Shown piece by piece: positions 51,932 through 61,027 of a DNA stretch of 64,000 nucleotides. Position numbers and translations under genes: made by a program. The DNA is from Rhizobium sp. J15 (lineage in GTDB: Bacteria > Pseudomonadota > Alphaproteobacteria > Rhizobiales > Rhizobiaceae). The notes beneath the pieces are model-generated. The model made no database searches. It was given only the letters and a program-made list of their open reading frames with translations, and was not told the origin of the DNA. Positions within the stretch are counted from its first letter, which is position 1, and the number at the start of each line of letters is the position of its first letter. The stretch lies in contig NZ_NWSX01000002.1 of the NCBI RefSeq assembly GCF_002531825.1, positions 186,001 to 250,000 on the forward strand, in the 5' to 3' direction.

Positions 51932-54478
51932 ATGCGTACCTCACCATGGCTGGTGCTCACCTATTCGGTGATCATCATAGTGGGCCTCTTGATCGCCCTG
52001 CCGAACGTCCTGCCGCAATCCACCCTCCAGCGCATCCCGGCATGGCTGCCGCATGACCAGGTGTCGCTCGGCCTCGACCTTCGCGGCGGTTCCCACCTCG
52101 TGCTGGAAGTCGATGAAGCCGACCTCACCAAGGAGCGGCTGCAATCGCTGCTCCAGGACGCGCGCCGCGTGCTGCGCGAAAAGGGCATCCAGCCGAAGGC
52201 CGTCGTGCGCAGCCAGAACCAGATCGTCGTGACGCTTGCCGATGCCTCGCAGAGCGATGCGGCCGTCACCGAACTCAAGACGCTCGCCAACCCGATCAGC
52301 ACCGGCCTCAGCGCCGGCCAGGCCGATCTCAATGTCACGGCGAATGGAGCGACCATCACCGTCGGCTTCTCGCCGGCCGGCATCTCCGCCAATGTCGACA
52401 ACGCCGTCCAGCAGAGCCTTGAAGTCATCCGCCAGCGCGTCGACCAGGTCGGCGTTTCCGAGCCGACCATCCAGCGCATCGGCGGCAACCGCGTGCTCGT
52501 CCAACTTCCGGGCGCGCAGGATCCGTCGCGCCTTCGCGAACTCCTGGGCTCCACGGCGAAGATGTCGTTCCATATGCTCGCGCCGAACAACCAGCCCGGC
52601 CCCGGCGTGACGATGATGAAGGACGACGAAGGAAACTCCTATCCTGTCCTCGACCGCGTCGAAATATCAGGCGACCGGCTTTCGGATGCCCGCGTCAGCT
52701 TCGATCCCAACACCCGCGAGCCGGTCGTCAGCTTCCGCTTCGACAGCGCCGGCGCCACCCGCTTTGCCGATATCACCCGCCAGAACGTCGGCAATCCCTT
52801 CGCCATCGTCCTCGACGACAAGGTGCTGAGCGCGCCTGTCATCCGCGAGCCGATCACCGGCGGTTCCGGCCAGATCTCCGGCAACTTCTCGGCCGACAGC
52901 GCAACGACGCTTGCCGCCATGCTGCGCGCCGGCGCCCTGCCCGCCAAGCTGACCGTCATCGAGGAACGCACCGTCGGCGCCGACCTCGGCGCCGACGCCA
53001 TCAAGATGGGTGTCTACTCCGGCATCGTCGGCTTCGCCCTCGTCGCAGCCTTCATCTTCGTGCTCTACGGAACCTGGGGCATCCTGGCGAACGTGGCGCT
53101 GCTGATCCACACCATCCTGACCTTCTCGGCCCTGACGCTGGTCGGCGCGACGCTGACGCTGCCGGGCATTGCCGGTGTCGTTCTCGGCATCGGCCTCGCG
53201 GTCGATGCGAACGTCCTCATCAACGAGCGTATTCGTGAAGAGACCCGCAAGGGCAAGGGCGCCTTTGCCGCCATCGATACGGGCTTCAATCGCGCCTATT
53301 CGACCATTATCGACGGCAATATGACGGCGCTGATCGCTGCCGCCATCCTGTTCTATTTCGGGTCCGGACCGGTTCGCGGCTTTGCGGTGACCATGGCGCT
53401 CGGCCTGATCATCTCGATGTTCACCTCGGTCGCCTTCGTTCGCGTCGCCATGATCGAGATCACCCGCCGCCGCAAGTTCAAGGTGCTGAACATCCGGCCG
53501 TTGATCCCCTTCAGCCCTTACGACAAGCACATCCAATTCATGAAGGCGCGCTTCTTCGGCGTCACCGTTTCGGCGCTGCTTTCGATCGCCTCCGTCGTGC
53601 TGTTCATCCATCCCGGCCTGAACTACGGCGTCGATTTCCGCGGCGGCATTCAGATGTCCGTCAAGACCCAGGGCGCGGCCGATCTCGCCAAGTTCCGCGA
53701 GGGTCTCGATAGCCTCGGCCTCGGCGAAATCACGCTGCAGTCCTTCGGCGACAACAACAGCATTCTCGTTCGCGCCCAGCGGCAGGAAGGCGGTGAAGAG
53801 GCGCAGACGGCAGCAGTGACCAAGCTGAAGGCCGAAGTCGCCAGGATCGATCCGACCGCCACCGTCGAAGGCACCGACGTCATCGGCCCGAAGGTCAGCG
53901 GCGAGCTTGCCTCGGCCGGTATCCTGTCGGTGGTGATCGCAAGCTTTGCGATGCTGATCTATATCTGGGTGCGGTTCGAATGGCCGTTCGCCGTCGGCGC
54001 CATCGTTACGCTGGTGCTCGACGTCACCAAGGCGATCGGCTTCTTCGCGATCACCGGCCTCGACTTCAACCTGACGGCCATTGCCGCCATCCTGACGCTC
54101 GTCGGCTATTCCGTGAACGACAAGGTCGTCGTCTATGACCGCATGCGCGAAAACATGCGGCTTTACAAGTCGATGCCGCTGCGCGAGATCATCGACAAGT
54201 CGATCAACGAGACGCTCGCACGAAGCCTCTACACCAATGCGACGGCCTTCCTCGCCCTGGTGCCGATGGCGATCTGGGGCGGCAGCGCGGTCTCGAGCTT
54301 CGCGATCCCGATGGTCTTCGGCATTCTCGTTGCCGGCGCCTCGTCGATCTTCATCGCAGCCCCGATCCTGCTCTTCCTTGGCGACTGGCGCCGCCGCCAT
54401 GCCAAGGCACCGGCAAGCGACGAGAACGTCGACATCATCCCGCCCGAACAGGGCCGGCCGCGCAAGTCCGCCACTTAA
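51932..54478 (+). CDS. secDF: Protein export membrane protein SecDF (fused)
   Basis: SecD and SecF aid proton-driven protein translocation through SecYEG. The 848-residue protein is a fusion. The SecD half has its first transmembrane helix at 7-25, the motif HDQVSLGLDLRGGSHLVLEV, the P1 domain, and the TM4-6 region with GIGLAVDANVLINERIREET. The SecF half begins near residue 520 and has GLNYGVDFRGGIQMSV and TLVGYSVNDKVVVYDRMREN. Both Asp-containing conserved loops are present. A strong terminator follows. Confidence 0.97.
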   Translation: MRTSPWLVLTYSVIIIVGLLIALPNVLPQSTLQRIPAWLPHDQVSLGLDLRGGSHLVLEVDEADLTKERLQSLLQDARRVLREKGIQPKAVVRSQNQIVVTLADASQSDAAVTELKTLANPISTGLSAGQADLNVTANGATITVGFSPAGISANVDNAVQQSLEVIRQRVDQVGVSEPTIQRIGGNRVLVQLPGAQDPSRLRELLGSTAKMSFHMLAPNNQPGPGVTMMKDDEGNSYPVLDRVEISGDRLSDARVSFDPNTREPVVSFRFDSAGATRFADITRQNVGNPFAIVLDDKVLSAPVIREPITGGSGQISGNFSADSATTLAAMLRAGALPAKLTVIEERTVGADLGADAIKMGVYSGIVGFALVAAFIFVLYGTWGILANVALLIHTILTFSALTLVGATLTLPGIAGVVLGIGLAVDANVLINERIREETRKGKGAFAAIDTGFNRAYSTIIDGNMTALIAAAILFYFGSGPVRGFAVTMALGLIISMFTSVAFVRVAMIEITRRRKFKVLNIRPLIPFSPYDKHIQFMKARFFGVTVSALLSIASVVLFIHPGLNYGVDFRGGIQMSVKTQGAADLAKFREGLDSLGLGEITLQSFGDNNSILVRAQRQEGGEEAQTAAVTKLKAEVARIDPTATVEGTDVIGPKVSGELASAGILSVVIASFAMLIYIWVRFEWPFAVGAIVTLVLDVTKAIGFFAITGLDFNLTAIAAILTLVGYSVNDKVVVYDRMRENMRLYKSMPLREIIDKSINETLARSLYTNATAFLALVPMAIWGGSAVSSFAIPMVFGILVAGASSIFIAAPILLFLGDWRRRHAKAPASDENVDIIPPEQGRPRKSAT

Positions 54479-54501
54479 CTTCGGTTGTTAACGCATCCTT
54501 G

Positions 54502-54535
54502 AAGAGGGCGCCGGTTGCAGAGCCGGCGCCCTCTT
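54502..54535 (+). terminator. Terminator of secDF
   Basis: Perfect 13-bp stem AAGAGGGCGCCGG (54502-54514) / CCGGCGCCCTCTT (54523-54535), 8-base loop, then T-rich TTTC. It lies 24 bases past the secDF stop. Confidence 0.92.
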
Positions 54536-54603
54536 TCTATTGTCGGCACTGCATCGTGCGTTCCCACGCGCGGCGCTCCAAAAATGATCGGGGAAACCGC
54601 CAT

Positions 54604-55317
54604 ATGTCACCCAACCCGACGAGACCGCCGGAAACCAGCGCTGCCGACAACGAGGAGCGAATCAAGCGCTTCCTCGCAACCGCCTCGCACGACCTGCAAT
54701 CGCCGCTTCGCCATATCGCCATGTATGCCGAGGTGCTGCTCGACGACCTTGAGGAGACGCTCGAGGATGAGCATCGTCAGAGCCTCAGGATGATCATGGA
54801 AAAGGCGCAAACCGCTCAGCGCCTGACCAAGGCGCTGATGAGTCTCGCCGGCGGGACGCCTCAGGTGACGCCCGAAGAGGTCGATCTGCAGGCGCTTGTC
54901 GAAAATGTCTGGCAGGAACTGACCGACGAACCATCGAGCCGCGACGCCAGGCTTGCGAGCGAAGGCCTTCCCTCCATCCGCACCGACCCTGCACTGCTCG
55001 GCCTGGCGCTGCGGCATCTCATTGCCAATGCGCTGACCTATCGCGGCGAATCGCCGCCGCACGTCACGATCACGGCAGACCGAGACGGCCCGCTGTGGTT
55101 CATTCGCATTTCCGACAATGGCATGGGTATCGACCCCGCACATCGGGAGCGGATCTTCGAGCCGTTCTGGAAGCTGCCGAAGGCAGGAACGGTTCCCGGC
55201 GCCGGTCTCGGACTGACGACGGCGCGGGAGTTTCTGAAGGCGCTCGGCGGCGATGTCAGCCTCGAACATTCGGATGAAAGCGGCAGCCGCTTCACCATCC
55301 GGCTGCCCGTTGGCTGA
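54604..55317 (+). CDS. Stand-alone histidine kinase core without sensor domain
   Basis: A 237-residue soluble protein (ATG at 54604) consisting only of a HisKA-like dimerisation domain with H-box ATASHDLQSPLRHIAMYAEV and an ATPase domain (N box LRHLIANALTYRG, G1 ISDNGMGID, G2 GAGLGLTTAREFLKALGGDV). No sensory or transmembrane region is present, so it needs a partner for input. The HDLQSPLR form resembles the phytochrome-type kinases at 58853 and 61444. It lies 126 bases after secDF and converges on the SGNH gene. Confidence 0.9.
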   Translation: MSPNPTRPPETSAADNEERIKRFLATASHDLQSPLRHIAMYAEVLLDDLEETLEDEHRQSLRMIMEKAQTAQRLTKALMSLAGGTPQVTPEEVDLQALVENVWQELTDEPSSRDARLASEGLPSIRTDPALLGLALRHLIANALTYRGESPPHVTITADRDGPLWFIRISDNGMGIDPAHRERIFEPFWKLPKAGTVPGAGLGLTTAREFLKALGGDVSLEHSDESGSRFTIRLPVG

Positions 55318-55333
55318 AGGCGCGAAAACCGGT

Positions 55334-56281
55334 TCACGGAAGACTATCCGAGGTTTCCAGGCGGCGACCGCCACTCAGAACGTCCAGCCAAGCCTGCGAC
55401 ACTTTCTCCCCGGCCGTGCCCCCGAAATGGCAATCGTCGTAGCGGTCATCGCCATCGAGCAACATATCAGAATTTACGCCTTCCCGGATACCATGGCCGC
55501 CTTTTGACAGGGCCAGTTGCGCCTGTACGATCGCGTTGTCTGGAATATGCTCCTTAAAGCCGCCGTTGCTCGGCTCGAGGCATTTCGATGCGATCGAAAT
55601 GTAAACGGGTGCTTCGACCCCGTGCTGACGCAACGTGCCAACCATCGACATGAAACGTTCCTGATAGGCCTCGGCAGTGGTGCCCATAACGAGGTCCGCC
55701 TCGCCTTGCACCCAGATGACGCCCGTTATCCGATACCCGGAATCCTGAAGCTGTTTCATCGTATCGACCAGCACAGGATTGAAGTCACCGCCTGCCGCCC
55801 ATCGTGCGACCTCAGATCCGGAATAGGCAAGAGGTGCGAGGATGACGCTGTCATTTTGTCCTGATGCGATCAATTTGTTTCCAAGAAGCGTCCAGTACTC
55901 TCCCCTGGTATTGGTCGATCCGAGAAGGGGCGAGGCCGCGATGAAGCACCGTTTGTCAAAGGCGTTCACGACCCGAGCGCCATAATTGGACCGGTGCCGT
56001 TGTCCACCGTAGTTGGCTGCGTTCGATTGGCCAAGAATGAGCAAGACCGCAGTTCGATCGGTTTGTGCCGGGCAGGTCACGAGCGTTTTTGTTTCATCGC
56101 CGATCAGTCGTTCCTTGTCGTCGAAAGTATAACGGCTTGGAGCCGCCGCCTTCTCTGCGCCGACCATTTTCCGCAGCGCGGAAAGTTGTGGCCAAGGAAA
56201 GATCTCATGTCTCGCGCTCATGCCTCCGAGAAAGAACACGGCGATCAACGCGGCCAGGCCGACTGCTATCGTTTTGCGCAT
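55334..56281 (-). CDS. Secreted SGNH-type carbohydrate acetylesterase (sialate esterase-like)
   Basis: This is a hydrolase probably removing acetyl groups from polysaccharide. From the ATG at the complement of 56279-56281 it has 315 residues, with an N-terminal signal/anchor (MRKTIAVGLAALIAVFFLGG). Catalytic motifs are GQSNAANYG (Ser, block I), SGSEVARWA, VIWVQGEAD and DDCHFGGTAGEKVSQ (Asp/His, block V). A TTG start at 56296 is also possible. The substrate is unknown. It shares its 3' boundary with the kinase gene (16 bases between stops). Confidence 0.85.
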   Translation of the reverse strand: MRKTIAVGLAALIAVFFLGGMSARHEIFPWPQLSALRKMVGAEKAAAPSRYTFDDKERLIGDETKTLVTCPAQTDRTAVLLILGQSNAANYGGQRHRSNYGARVVNAFDKRCFIAASPLLGSTNTRGEYWTLLGNKLIASGQNDSVILAPLAYSGSEVARWAAGGDFNPVLVDTMKQLQDSGYRITGVIWVQGEADLVMGTTAEAYQERFMSMVGTLRQHGVEAPVYISIASKCLEPSNGGFKEHIPDNAIVQAQLALSKGGHGIREGVNSDMLLDGDDRYDDCHFGGTAGEKVSQAWLDVLSGGRRLETSDSLP

Positions 56282-56358
56282 GTCGTTACCTCTCAAACAT
56301 CATCCGATGACATGGAGCCTGCTGACCAATTCAGGCTGCTCCCAGCCGCAAAGGTTCC

Positions 56359-56474
56359 TTTAGAGCAGCCCCATCTTCCTGCTCGGGCACGATCTGTAAA
56401 AAAGAGTTCGTCGCGAAGATCGAGCCCCAAGTCGACGACTATTTCGCGTGAAGTCGCCGAAAACCTGCTCTAAA
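56359..56474. repeat. Inverted-repeat-bounded intergenic element
   Basis: TTTAGAGCAG (56359-56368) and CTGCTCTAAA (56465-56474) form perfect 10-base terminal inverted repeats around a 96-base non-coding interior that itself holds inverted CGCGAA/TTCGCG elements. There is no open frame of note. It is similar in style to the mosaic intergenic elements (RIME-like) of Rhizobium; identity is unproven. Confidence 0.6.
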
Positions 56475-56658
56475 CTATAGTCCGGACCAGTGAGTACAAT
56501 CATCCGGTTGGGTGATATCCCGTGACATTGCCGCGTCAAAAATAATTGATTTTGAAGTAGGCTCTGGCCGGCATTTTGAAGGAGCACCAGCCGGGCATGC
56601 CGGTCTCGGAGCTTTGCCGAAAGCACTTCATGCCAACATCTACAGTGGGGTCTCGGAA
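56475..56658. other. Intergenic gap downstream of the receiver gene
   Basis: With the preceding element this makes the 377-base gap between the SGNH gene and the receiver gene. Apart from the inverted-repeat element nothing was recognised; no terminator or small gene is evident. Confidence 0.4.
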
Positions 56659-57096
56659 CTAGATGCTGTAATCGTCCTTCCAGAAATCCGGCACGTCATA
56701 GGTCACATATTCGCGAATGATGTGCTGGAGCGTCTGGACGTCGATTTCGTCCTTGCCGATACGGAAATCGACGCCGTACTCCGGAAACTCCTGGAAATAG
56801 CCGCCCGAAATGTCGGTCGAGACGACGCCGATCGGTCCGGTGTAGCCGATGCCGCGCAGTTCCGGCACCGTTTCACGGAAATCCGCGTTGGGCAGAAGGC
56901 GGTTGTCGAGCAGGATGAGATCGAAGCGCCCCGCGCGGATCTTCTCCAGCGCATCGCCGATCGATGCCGAATATTCGAGTTCGACGGCAGGCTCGGAAAG
57001 GTCGGCGATCTTCTTCTTGAGCGCACGGAATTCGATGAATTCATCGTCCACAAAGAGAACTTTTACAGCACTCCTCCGCGTTGTTTCGGCGCTCAT
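56659..57096 (-). CDS. Stand-alone response regulator receiver
   Basis: A 145-residue receiver: acidic pocket in VLFVDDEF (D17/D18), phosphoacceptor D64 (FDLILLDNRLLPN), Ser/Thr in GVVSTDIS, and a Lys in FRIGKDE rather than the usual Lys-Pro. No output domain. It lies 31 bases downstream of the LuxR-type gene on the same strand, so the two probably form an operon. Its kinase may be one of the nearby HDL-type kinases. Confidence 0.88.
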   Translation of the reverse strand: MSAETTRRSAVKVLFVDDEFIEFRALKKKIADLSEPAVELEYSASIGDALEKIRAGRFDLILLDNRLLPNADFRETVPELRGIGYTGPIGVVSTDISGGYFQEFPEYGVDFRIGKDEIDVQTLQHIIREYVTYDVPDFWKDDYSI

Positions 57097-57127
57097 CTTC
57101 CCAATTTCCCCAGTCCCGAAACCAACT

Positions 57128-57838
57128 TCACGAAACCAAACCGTTTCTCAATGCGATCGCCACCATGTGGACGCGGTTCACGGCATCGAGTTTGCGCGCC
57201 GCCGCGGTGATATGCGAATTGACCGTATGTTCGGACAGGCCGAGGATGATGGCGATTTCCGCCGACGTCTTGCCCTCGCTCGTCCACTTGACGATTTCCG
57301 ATTCGCGCTGGGTGAGCCGCCCGGACATTTCCTGCGTCAGAATTTCCTCGTAGAGCTTGTCGAAAATCCGCATTGCATCCAGCAGCATGTCGGCGATTTC
57401 GCCCTGATCCGGCTCCTGACGCTCGCCGCTGAGCACGAGGCAGTATCGCCGCCCTTCCGGCGTAAACAGGGGAATGAAGAGAAAGACGCCATTCCGGAAC
57501 TCGTTGAAGACGAGATCGGACGCATAGGCTTCCGGCTGGGCGCCCCGCCCGTGGACGGGCGTCGCCAGAAACTGAGCGGACTTTGCCCGCACGGTCCCAA
57601 GCGCTTCCTTCAACGTAGCAATGAAAAGGCCGATGCGCCGCTCGGCAACGTTGGTGATGACGATATCCCGCTCGCCGAAGGGAGCCGAAGCCTCGGAAAT
57701 GCGGGCAAGCGCGAAATTGTCGAAGTTGTAATGCTGCGCCGCCGCCTTCAACAGGCGGAAAAAATCGGTCCGGTTGATCGCTCGGCTAAGCTCCGGTCCG
57801 GCATGAAAGGGAATTGCCGAAGCATTGTTCATTCCCAC
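57128..57838 (-). CDS. LuxR-type transcriptional regulator (VisN/VisR-like layout)
   Basis: The 236-residue protein has an N-terminal ligand-binding-like domain (TDFFRLLKAAAQHYNFDNFA) and a C-terminal LuxR HTH (LTQRESEIVKWTSEGKTSAE, then IAIILGLSEHTVNSHITAAA). No luxI-type synthase is nearby, so it is a solo. Its architecture resembles VisN and VisR at 35-36.6 kb more than a classical quorum sensor, but it is not one of them. It is probably co-transcribed with the downstream receiver. Confidence 0.88.
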   Translation of the reverse strand: MGMNNASAIPFHAGPELSRAINRTDFFRLLKAAAQHYNFDNFALARISEASAPFGERDIVITNVAERRIGLFIATLKEALGTVRAKSAQFLATPVHGRGAQPEAYASDLVFNEFRNGVFLFIPLFTPEGRRYCLVLSGERQEPDQGEIADMLLDAMRIFDKLYEEILTQEMSGRLTQRESEIVKWTSEGKTSAEIAIILGLSEHTVNSHITAAARKLDAVNRVHMVAIALRNGLVS

Positions 57839-58318
57839 TCTTTCCTCTCCTCCCGCCCAATGCCTCCGATCCCGAAATCTTGGGATATACGTCTTAAACG
57901 CGAACAGCTACAAAAATTGCGAGACGGTTGATGACAAGTATCGAAACGGGGACTTTCGATATGGAAGGCGGATATCATCAATTATCTCAACTACAGGTGA
58001 TGCACGGGCAGTTTTACTGGGGGCAGTAGTTCTTACCTGGGTATCGTAATCTCCCCGCGTTCAACATCCATGAATGCGGGAAGGCAGTGCCAGACGTAAG
58101 CGCGAGAGAGCCGATTGGCCCATTCAGCTAAGGGGTTGGCTGATGTTCGTGGCGGCGAACACGGGTAAATCGGTTCTCTCAGCGCTTATTTTTGCGTTAT
58201 GGTGTCTTCGCTTCGGTTGCATCTTGGGATGCGTCCTCGACCTTGTCAATTGCGGTTTGTCAACCGCAGGGAACGAACGGCGGAGAACAGGCCTTCAGGC
58301 TTCCACCGTTTTCTACAC
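57839..58318. promoter_or_regulatory. Intergenic region upstream of the LuxR-type gene
   Basis: 480 bases with lower GC than the neighbours. It contains the promoter of the LuxR-type gene. The open frames seen here (for example 58074-58322 on plus) have atypical composition and no visible ribosome site, so no gene is called. No clear repeat or terminator. Confidence 0.4.
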
Positions 58319-58690
58319 TTAAAGATTGAGGATGATCGCAGCAAGATCAAGCGGCTTCTCGAGATAAAAATCGGCGCCGGCCTCCAGCGCACGCGCACGG
58401 TCCTCATCGGCATCCGATCCGCTGCAGATTGCAAGCCGCATCGCTTTGAACCGATCATCCCGGCGCAGCTGGTTCATCAGCCCAACGCCGCTGTCCAGCG
58501 GCATATAGAGATCGGCAATCAGCAGGTCGGGTGGGCTCTTGCCTTCCGCCACACGCCGCTCCAGCGCCTCGAATGCCGTCTCGGCGGTCGAAAAACAGAA
58601 TAGATCGACATCTATCTGCTGCTTCCTGCTGATATAGTCGAGATAGAAGAGGTCATCCCTGCTGTCGTCGACGTAGAATAAAGTAGGCAT
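58319..58690 (-). CDS. Stand-alone response regulator receiver
   Basis: A 123-residue receiver from the ATG at the complement of 58688-58690 (MPTLFYVDDSRDDLFYLDYI). Acidic pocket D8/D9, phosphoacceptor D60 (LLIADLYMPLDSG), Ser in AICSGSD and Lys-Pro in YLEKPLDLAA. It resembles the small Rcp1/phytochrome-partner receivers. It is divergent from the sensor kinase at 58853, with a 162-base shared control region. Confidence 0.9.
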   Translation of the reverse strand: MPTLFYVDDSRDDLFYLDYISRKQQIDVDLFCFSTAETAFEALERRVAEGKSPPDLLIADLYMPLDSGVGLMNQLRRDDRFKAMRLAICSGSDADEDRARALEAGADFYLEKPLDLAAIILNL

Positions 58691-58852
58691 CCAGCACCGC
58701 AACTCAGATATTGTTGGAATGGTCCTCGCCGTCCTTCGACATCACGATAAGGCCGTTTTGCTAAAATTCGATATACATTGCTACAAATCGTTTCACAAAA
58801 AGCACGGCACAGCCCTGGCTTGCCTATTGAGTATTCGTCGATTTCGGAAAAA
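58691..58852. promoter_or_regulatory. Divergent promoter region of receiver and PAS kinase
   Basis: 162 bases between divergent starts, AT-rich around 58760-58800 (GATATACATTGCTAC). It is expected to hold both promoters. No operator palindrome was found by eye. Confidence 0.4.
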
Positions 58853-61027
58853 ATGACCGCGCGAACCGAGGAGGATACGCGGGTGCAGGATAGGAACGAC
58901 GTGGACCTGCGAGACCAGCGGAGGCGGTGGCGTTACCATGCCTTCGCGATCGCCGTCGGCTGCCTGATGTTCGTTCTCGGCATGACCGTGCTTGCCGGCT
59001 GGCTGCTCCAGATCAAGGTGATTCTCTCGGTCATTCCCGGCTTTCCCTCGATGGCCTTCAATACCGCGCTCGGCTTCATGCTGTCCGGCGCGGGGCTTGC
59101 CGCCTCGACATTTCCCGCCCGCCGCTTCCGGGCAGCGGCAGCGATCATGGCAGGGCTGGCGGCGGCGATCGCCGCGGCCCGGCTCGTGGAGATGGTCACC
59201 ATCGGGCGAAGCTTCCACTATGTCGACACGCTCGTGACCGGTCTGCTGATCGCGCCCGATTTTTCCGCGGAGATCGGCGGCGGCATGGGGCCGAACACGG
59301 CGCTGGTGTTCCTGATCGGCAATCTCTCGCTGCTGCTGTCGCTTCGCATGGAGAAATCGAGAGGTCAGGTGGTGCAGGAGCTGGCGAGCTATATCGTCAT
59401 CACGCTCGGCATGATCGCGCTCGCCGGTTACGTCACCGCCGCCGAACAAGGCTATCGCTGGGGGCCTTATGCGGCGATGGCGCTGCACACGGCCGTCGGC
59501 ATGGTGATCTTCGGGTCGGGGCTTCTGGCCCGATCCTGGCTGATGCAGCCGGCGAACCGGGCGCAGATCCCGCTGTGGATCCCGGCTGCGGTCTGCTTCA
59601 CAGGCCTTCTCGTCGATCTCTATACGCCGCTTGGCGTCGCCAACGGTATTCTGTACGTGCCGCTGGTGCTGACGGCGCTGTGGTTCGGCAACAGGAATGC
59701 GCCGCTTTTCTTCGCCTTTGCCTGCACCGTGCTGCTAATGCTCGGCTTCTTCGCCGTCCGGCATGACGAGGCCTCGTTCTGGCAGGAAATCGCCAATCGC
59801 ACCATCACGGCCGCCACGCTCTGGCTGATCGCGATCCTGATCTTTTATTTCATGCGCAACAGCCATCACCTGGAGACCGAACGTATCCGCTTCGGCGCGC
59901 TGGTGCGCAGCACGCCGGATGCCGTCATTGTCATCGACGAGCGCGGAACGATCACAAGCTTCAATCCAGCGGCCGAAGCTATGTTCGGCTACTCCCCGCA
60001 GGAGACGACCGGCCGGAACATCAAGATGCTGATGCCCGAACCCTACCATTCCGAGCATGACGGCTATCTCGCCCATTACCGGCAGACCGGCGAAGAGCGC
60101 ATCATGGGCACGACGCGCATGGTCTCGGGACGGCGCAAGAACGGCATCGTCTTTCCGATCGACGTTTCCATCAGCGCCGTCGTCACCGGCAGTACGAAAA
60201 CCTTCGTCGGCATCGTGCGCGATATCAGCGATCGCGTCCGGCAGGAGGAACGGATGAAGACGACCCTTGCCCAGCTCGAGGCCTATACCGCCGATCTCGA
60301 GCGCAGCAACCACGATCTCGACGAATTCGCCTATATCGCCTCGCATGATCTCAAGGAACCGCTGCGCGGCCTGCACAACCACTCCCGCTTCCTGCTGGAA
60401 GATTACGAAGACAAGCTCGACGACGACGGCGTGCGACGGCTGAACCGGCTCGTGCGCCTCAGCCAGCGCATGGAGAAGCTCGTCAACGACCTCCTGTATT
60501 TTTCCCGGCTCGGGCGCCAGCAGCTGGCGGTCAAGCGCACCGACATCGGCCTGATCGTCAAGGACGTCGTCGCGACGATGGAACTCCTACTGGAAGAACG
60601 GCATGCCAGGGTCGTCATCGACGGCAGGCTGCCGGACGTGATCTGCGACGCACCGCGGCTGACCGAGGTGTTCCGCAATCTCATCACCAATGCGATCAAG
60701 TACAACGACAAGCCGGCGCCGCTCGTCTCGATCGGCTATCTCGAACGCTATGTCGGCAAGGACGGCACGGTTGCCCGCAACGTGTTTTTCGTTAAGGATA
60801 ACGGCAAGGGCATCCCGCAGGAATTCCACGAGGATATTTTCCGCATTTTCAAGCGGCTGGAAAAGTCGCAGGATTCCGACGACGGGACCGGAGCAGGCCT
60901 CACCTTCGTCCGCAAGATCATCGCGCGGCACAATGGCGATATCTGGCTGGAGTCCGAAGTCGGCACCGGCACGACATTCTATTTCACCTTGGGAAAAAAG
61001 CGCGAGGGGCAGAATGCAGCAGCGTGA
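58853..61027 (+). CDS. Membrane sensor histidine kinase with FixL-like PAS domain
   Basis: From the ATG at 58853 (MTARTEEDTRVQDRND) it has 724 residues. Residues about 28-345 are a multi-helix membrane module of roughly ten helices (MASE-like). A PAS domain follows (STPDAVIVIDERGTITSFNP; IKMLMPEPYHSEHDGYLAHY; RIMGTTRMVSGRRKNG), then HisKA (IASHDLKEPLRGLHNHSRFL) and an ATPase domain (N-box LITNAIKYND, G2 GTGAGLTFVRKIIARHNGDI). The PAS looks like the FixL heme domain, but where Bradyrhizobium FixL has the heme-binding His (SDPHIIG) this protein has EERIMG. A start at 58778 is less likely. The downstream receiver overlaps by 14 bases. Confidence 0.92.
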   Translation: MTARTEEDTRVQDRNDVDLRDQRRRWRYHAFAIAVGCLMFVLGMTVLAGWLLQIKVILSVIPGFPSMAFNTALGFMLSGAGLAASTFPARRFRAAAAIMAGLAAAIAAARLVEMVTIGRSFHYVDTLVTGLLIAPDFSAEIGGGMGPNTALVFLIGNLSLLLSLRMEKSRGQVVQELASYIVITLGMIALAGYVTAAEQGYRWGPYAAMALHTAVGMVIFGSGLLARSWLMQPANRAQIPLWIPAAVCFTGLLVDLYTPLGVANGILYVPLVLTALWFGNRNAPLFFAFACTVLLMLGFFAVRHDEASFWQEIANRTITAATLWLIAILIFYFMRNSHHLETERIRFGALVRSTPDAVIVIDERGTITSFNPAAEAMFGYSPQETTGRNIKMLMPEPYHSEHDGYLAHYRQTGEERIMGTTRMVSGRRKNGIVFPIDVSISAVVTGSTKTFVGIVRDISDRVRQEERMKTTLAQLEAYTADLERSNHDLDEFAYIASHDLKEPLRGLHNHSRFLLEDYEDKLDDDGVRRLNRLVRLSQRMEKLVNDLLYFSRLGRQQLAVKRTDIGLIVKDVVATMELLLEERHARVVIDGRLPDVICDAPRLTEVFRNLITNAIKYNDKPAPLVSIGYLERYVGKDGTVARNVFFVKDNGKGIPQEFHEDIFRIFKRLEKSQDSDDGTGAGLTFVRKIIARHNGDIWLESEVGTGTTFYFTLGKKREGQNAAA

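Noticed and set aside
52667..54400. A 577-codon minus-strand frame opposite secDF
   Set aside because: Asp/Arg/Gly-rich shadow of secDF with no recognisable domain.
58074..58322. Possible small membrane protein in the LuxR-type upstream gap
   Set aside because: Only a moderately hydrophobic stretch, no ribosome site, and composition unlike the neighbouring genes; kept as non-coding.
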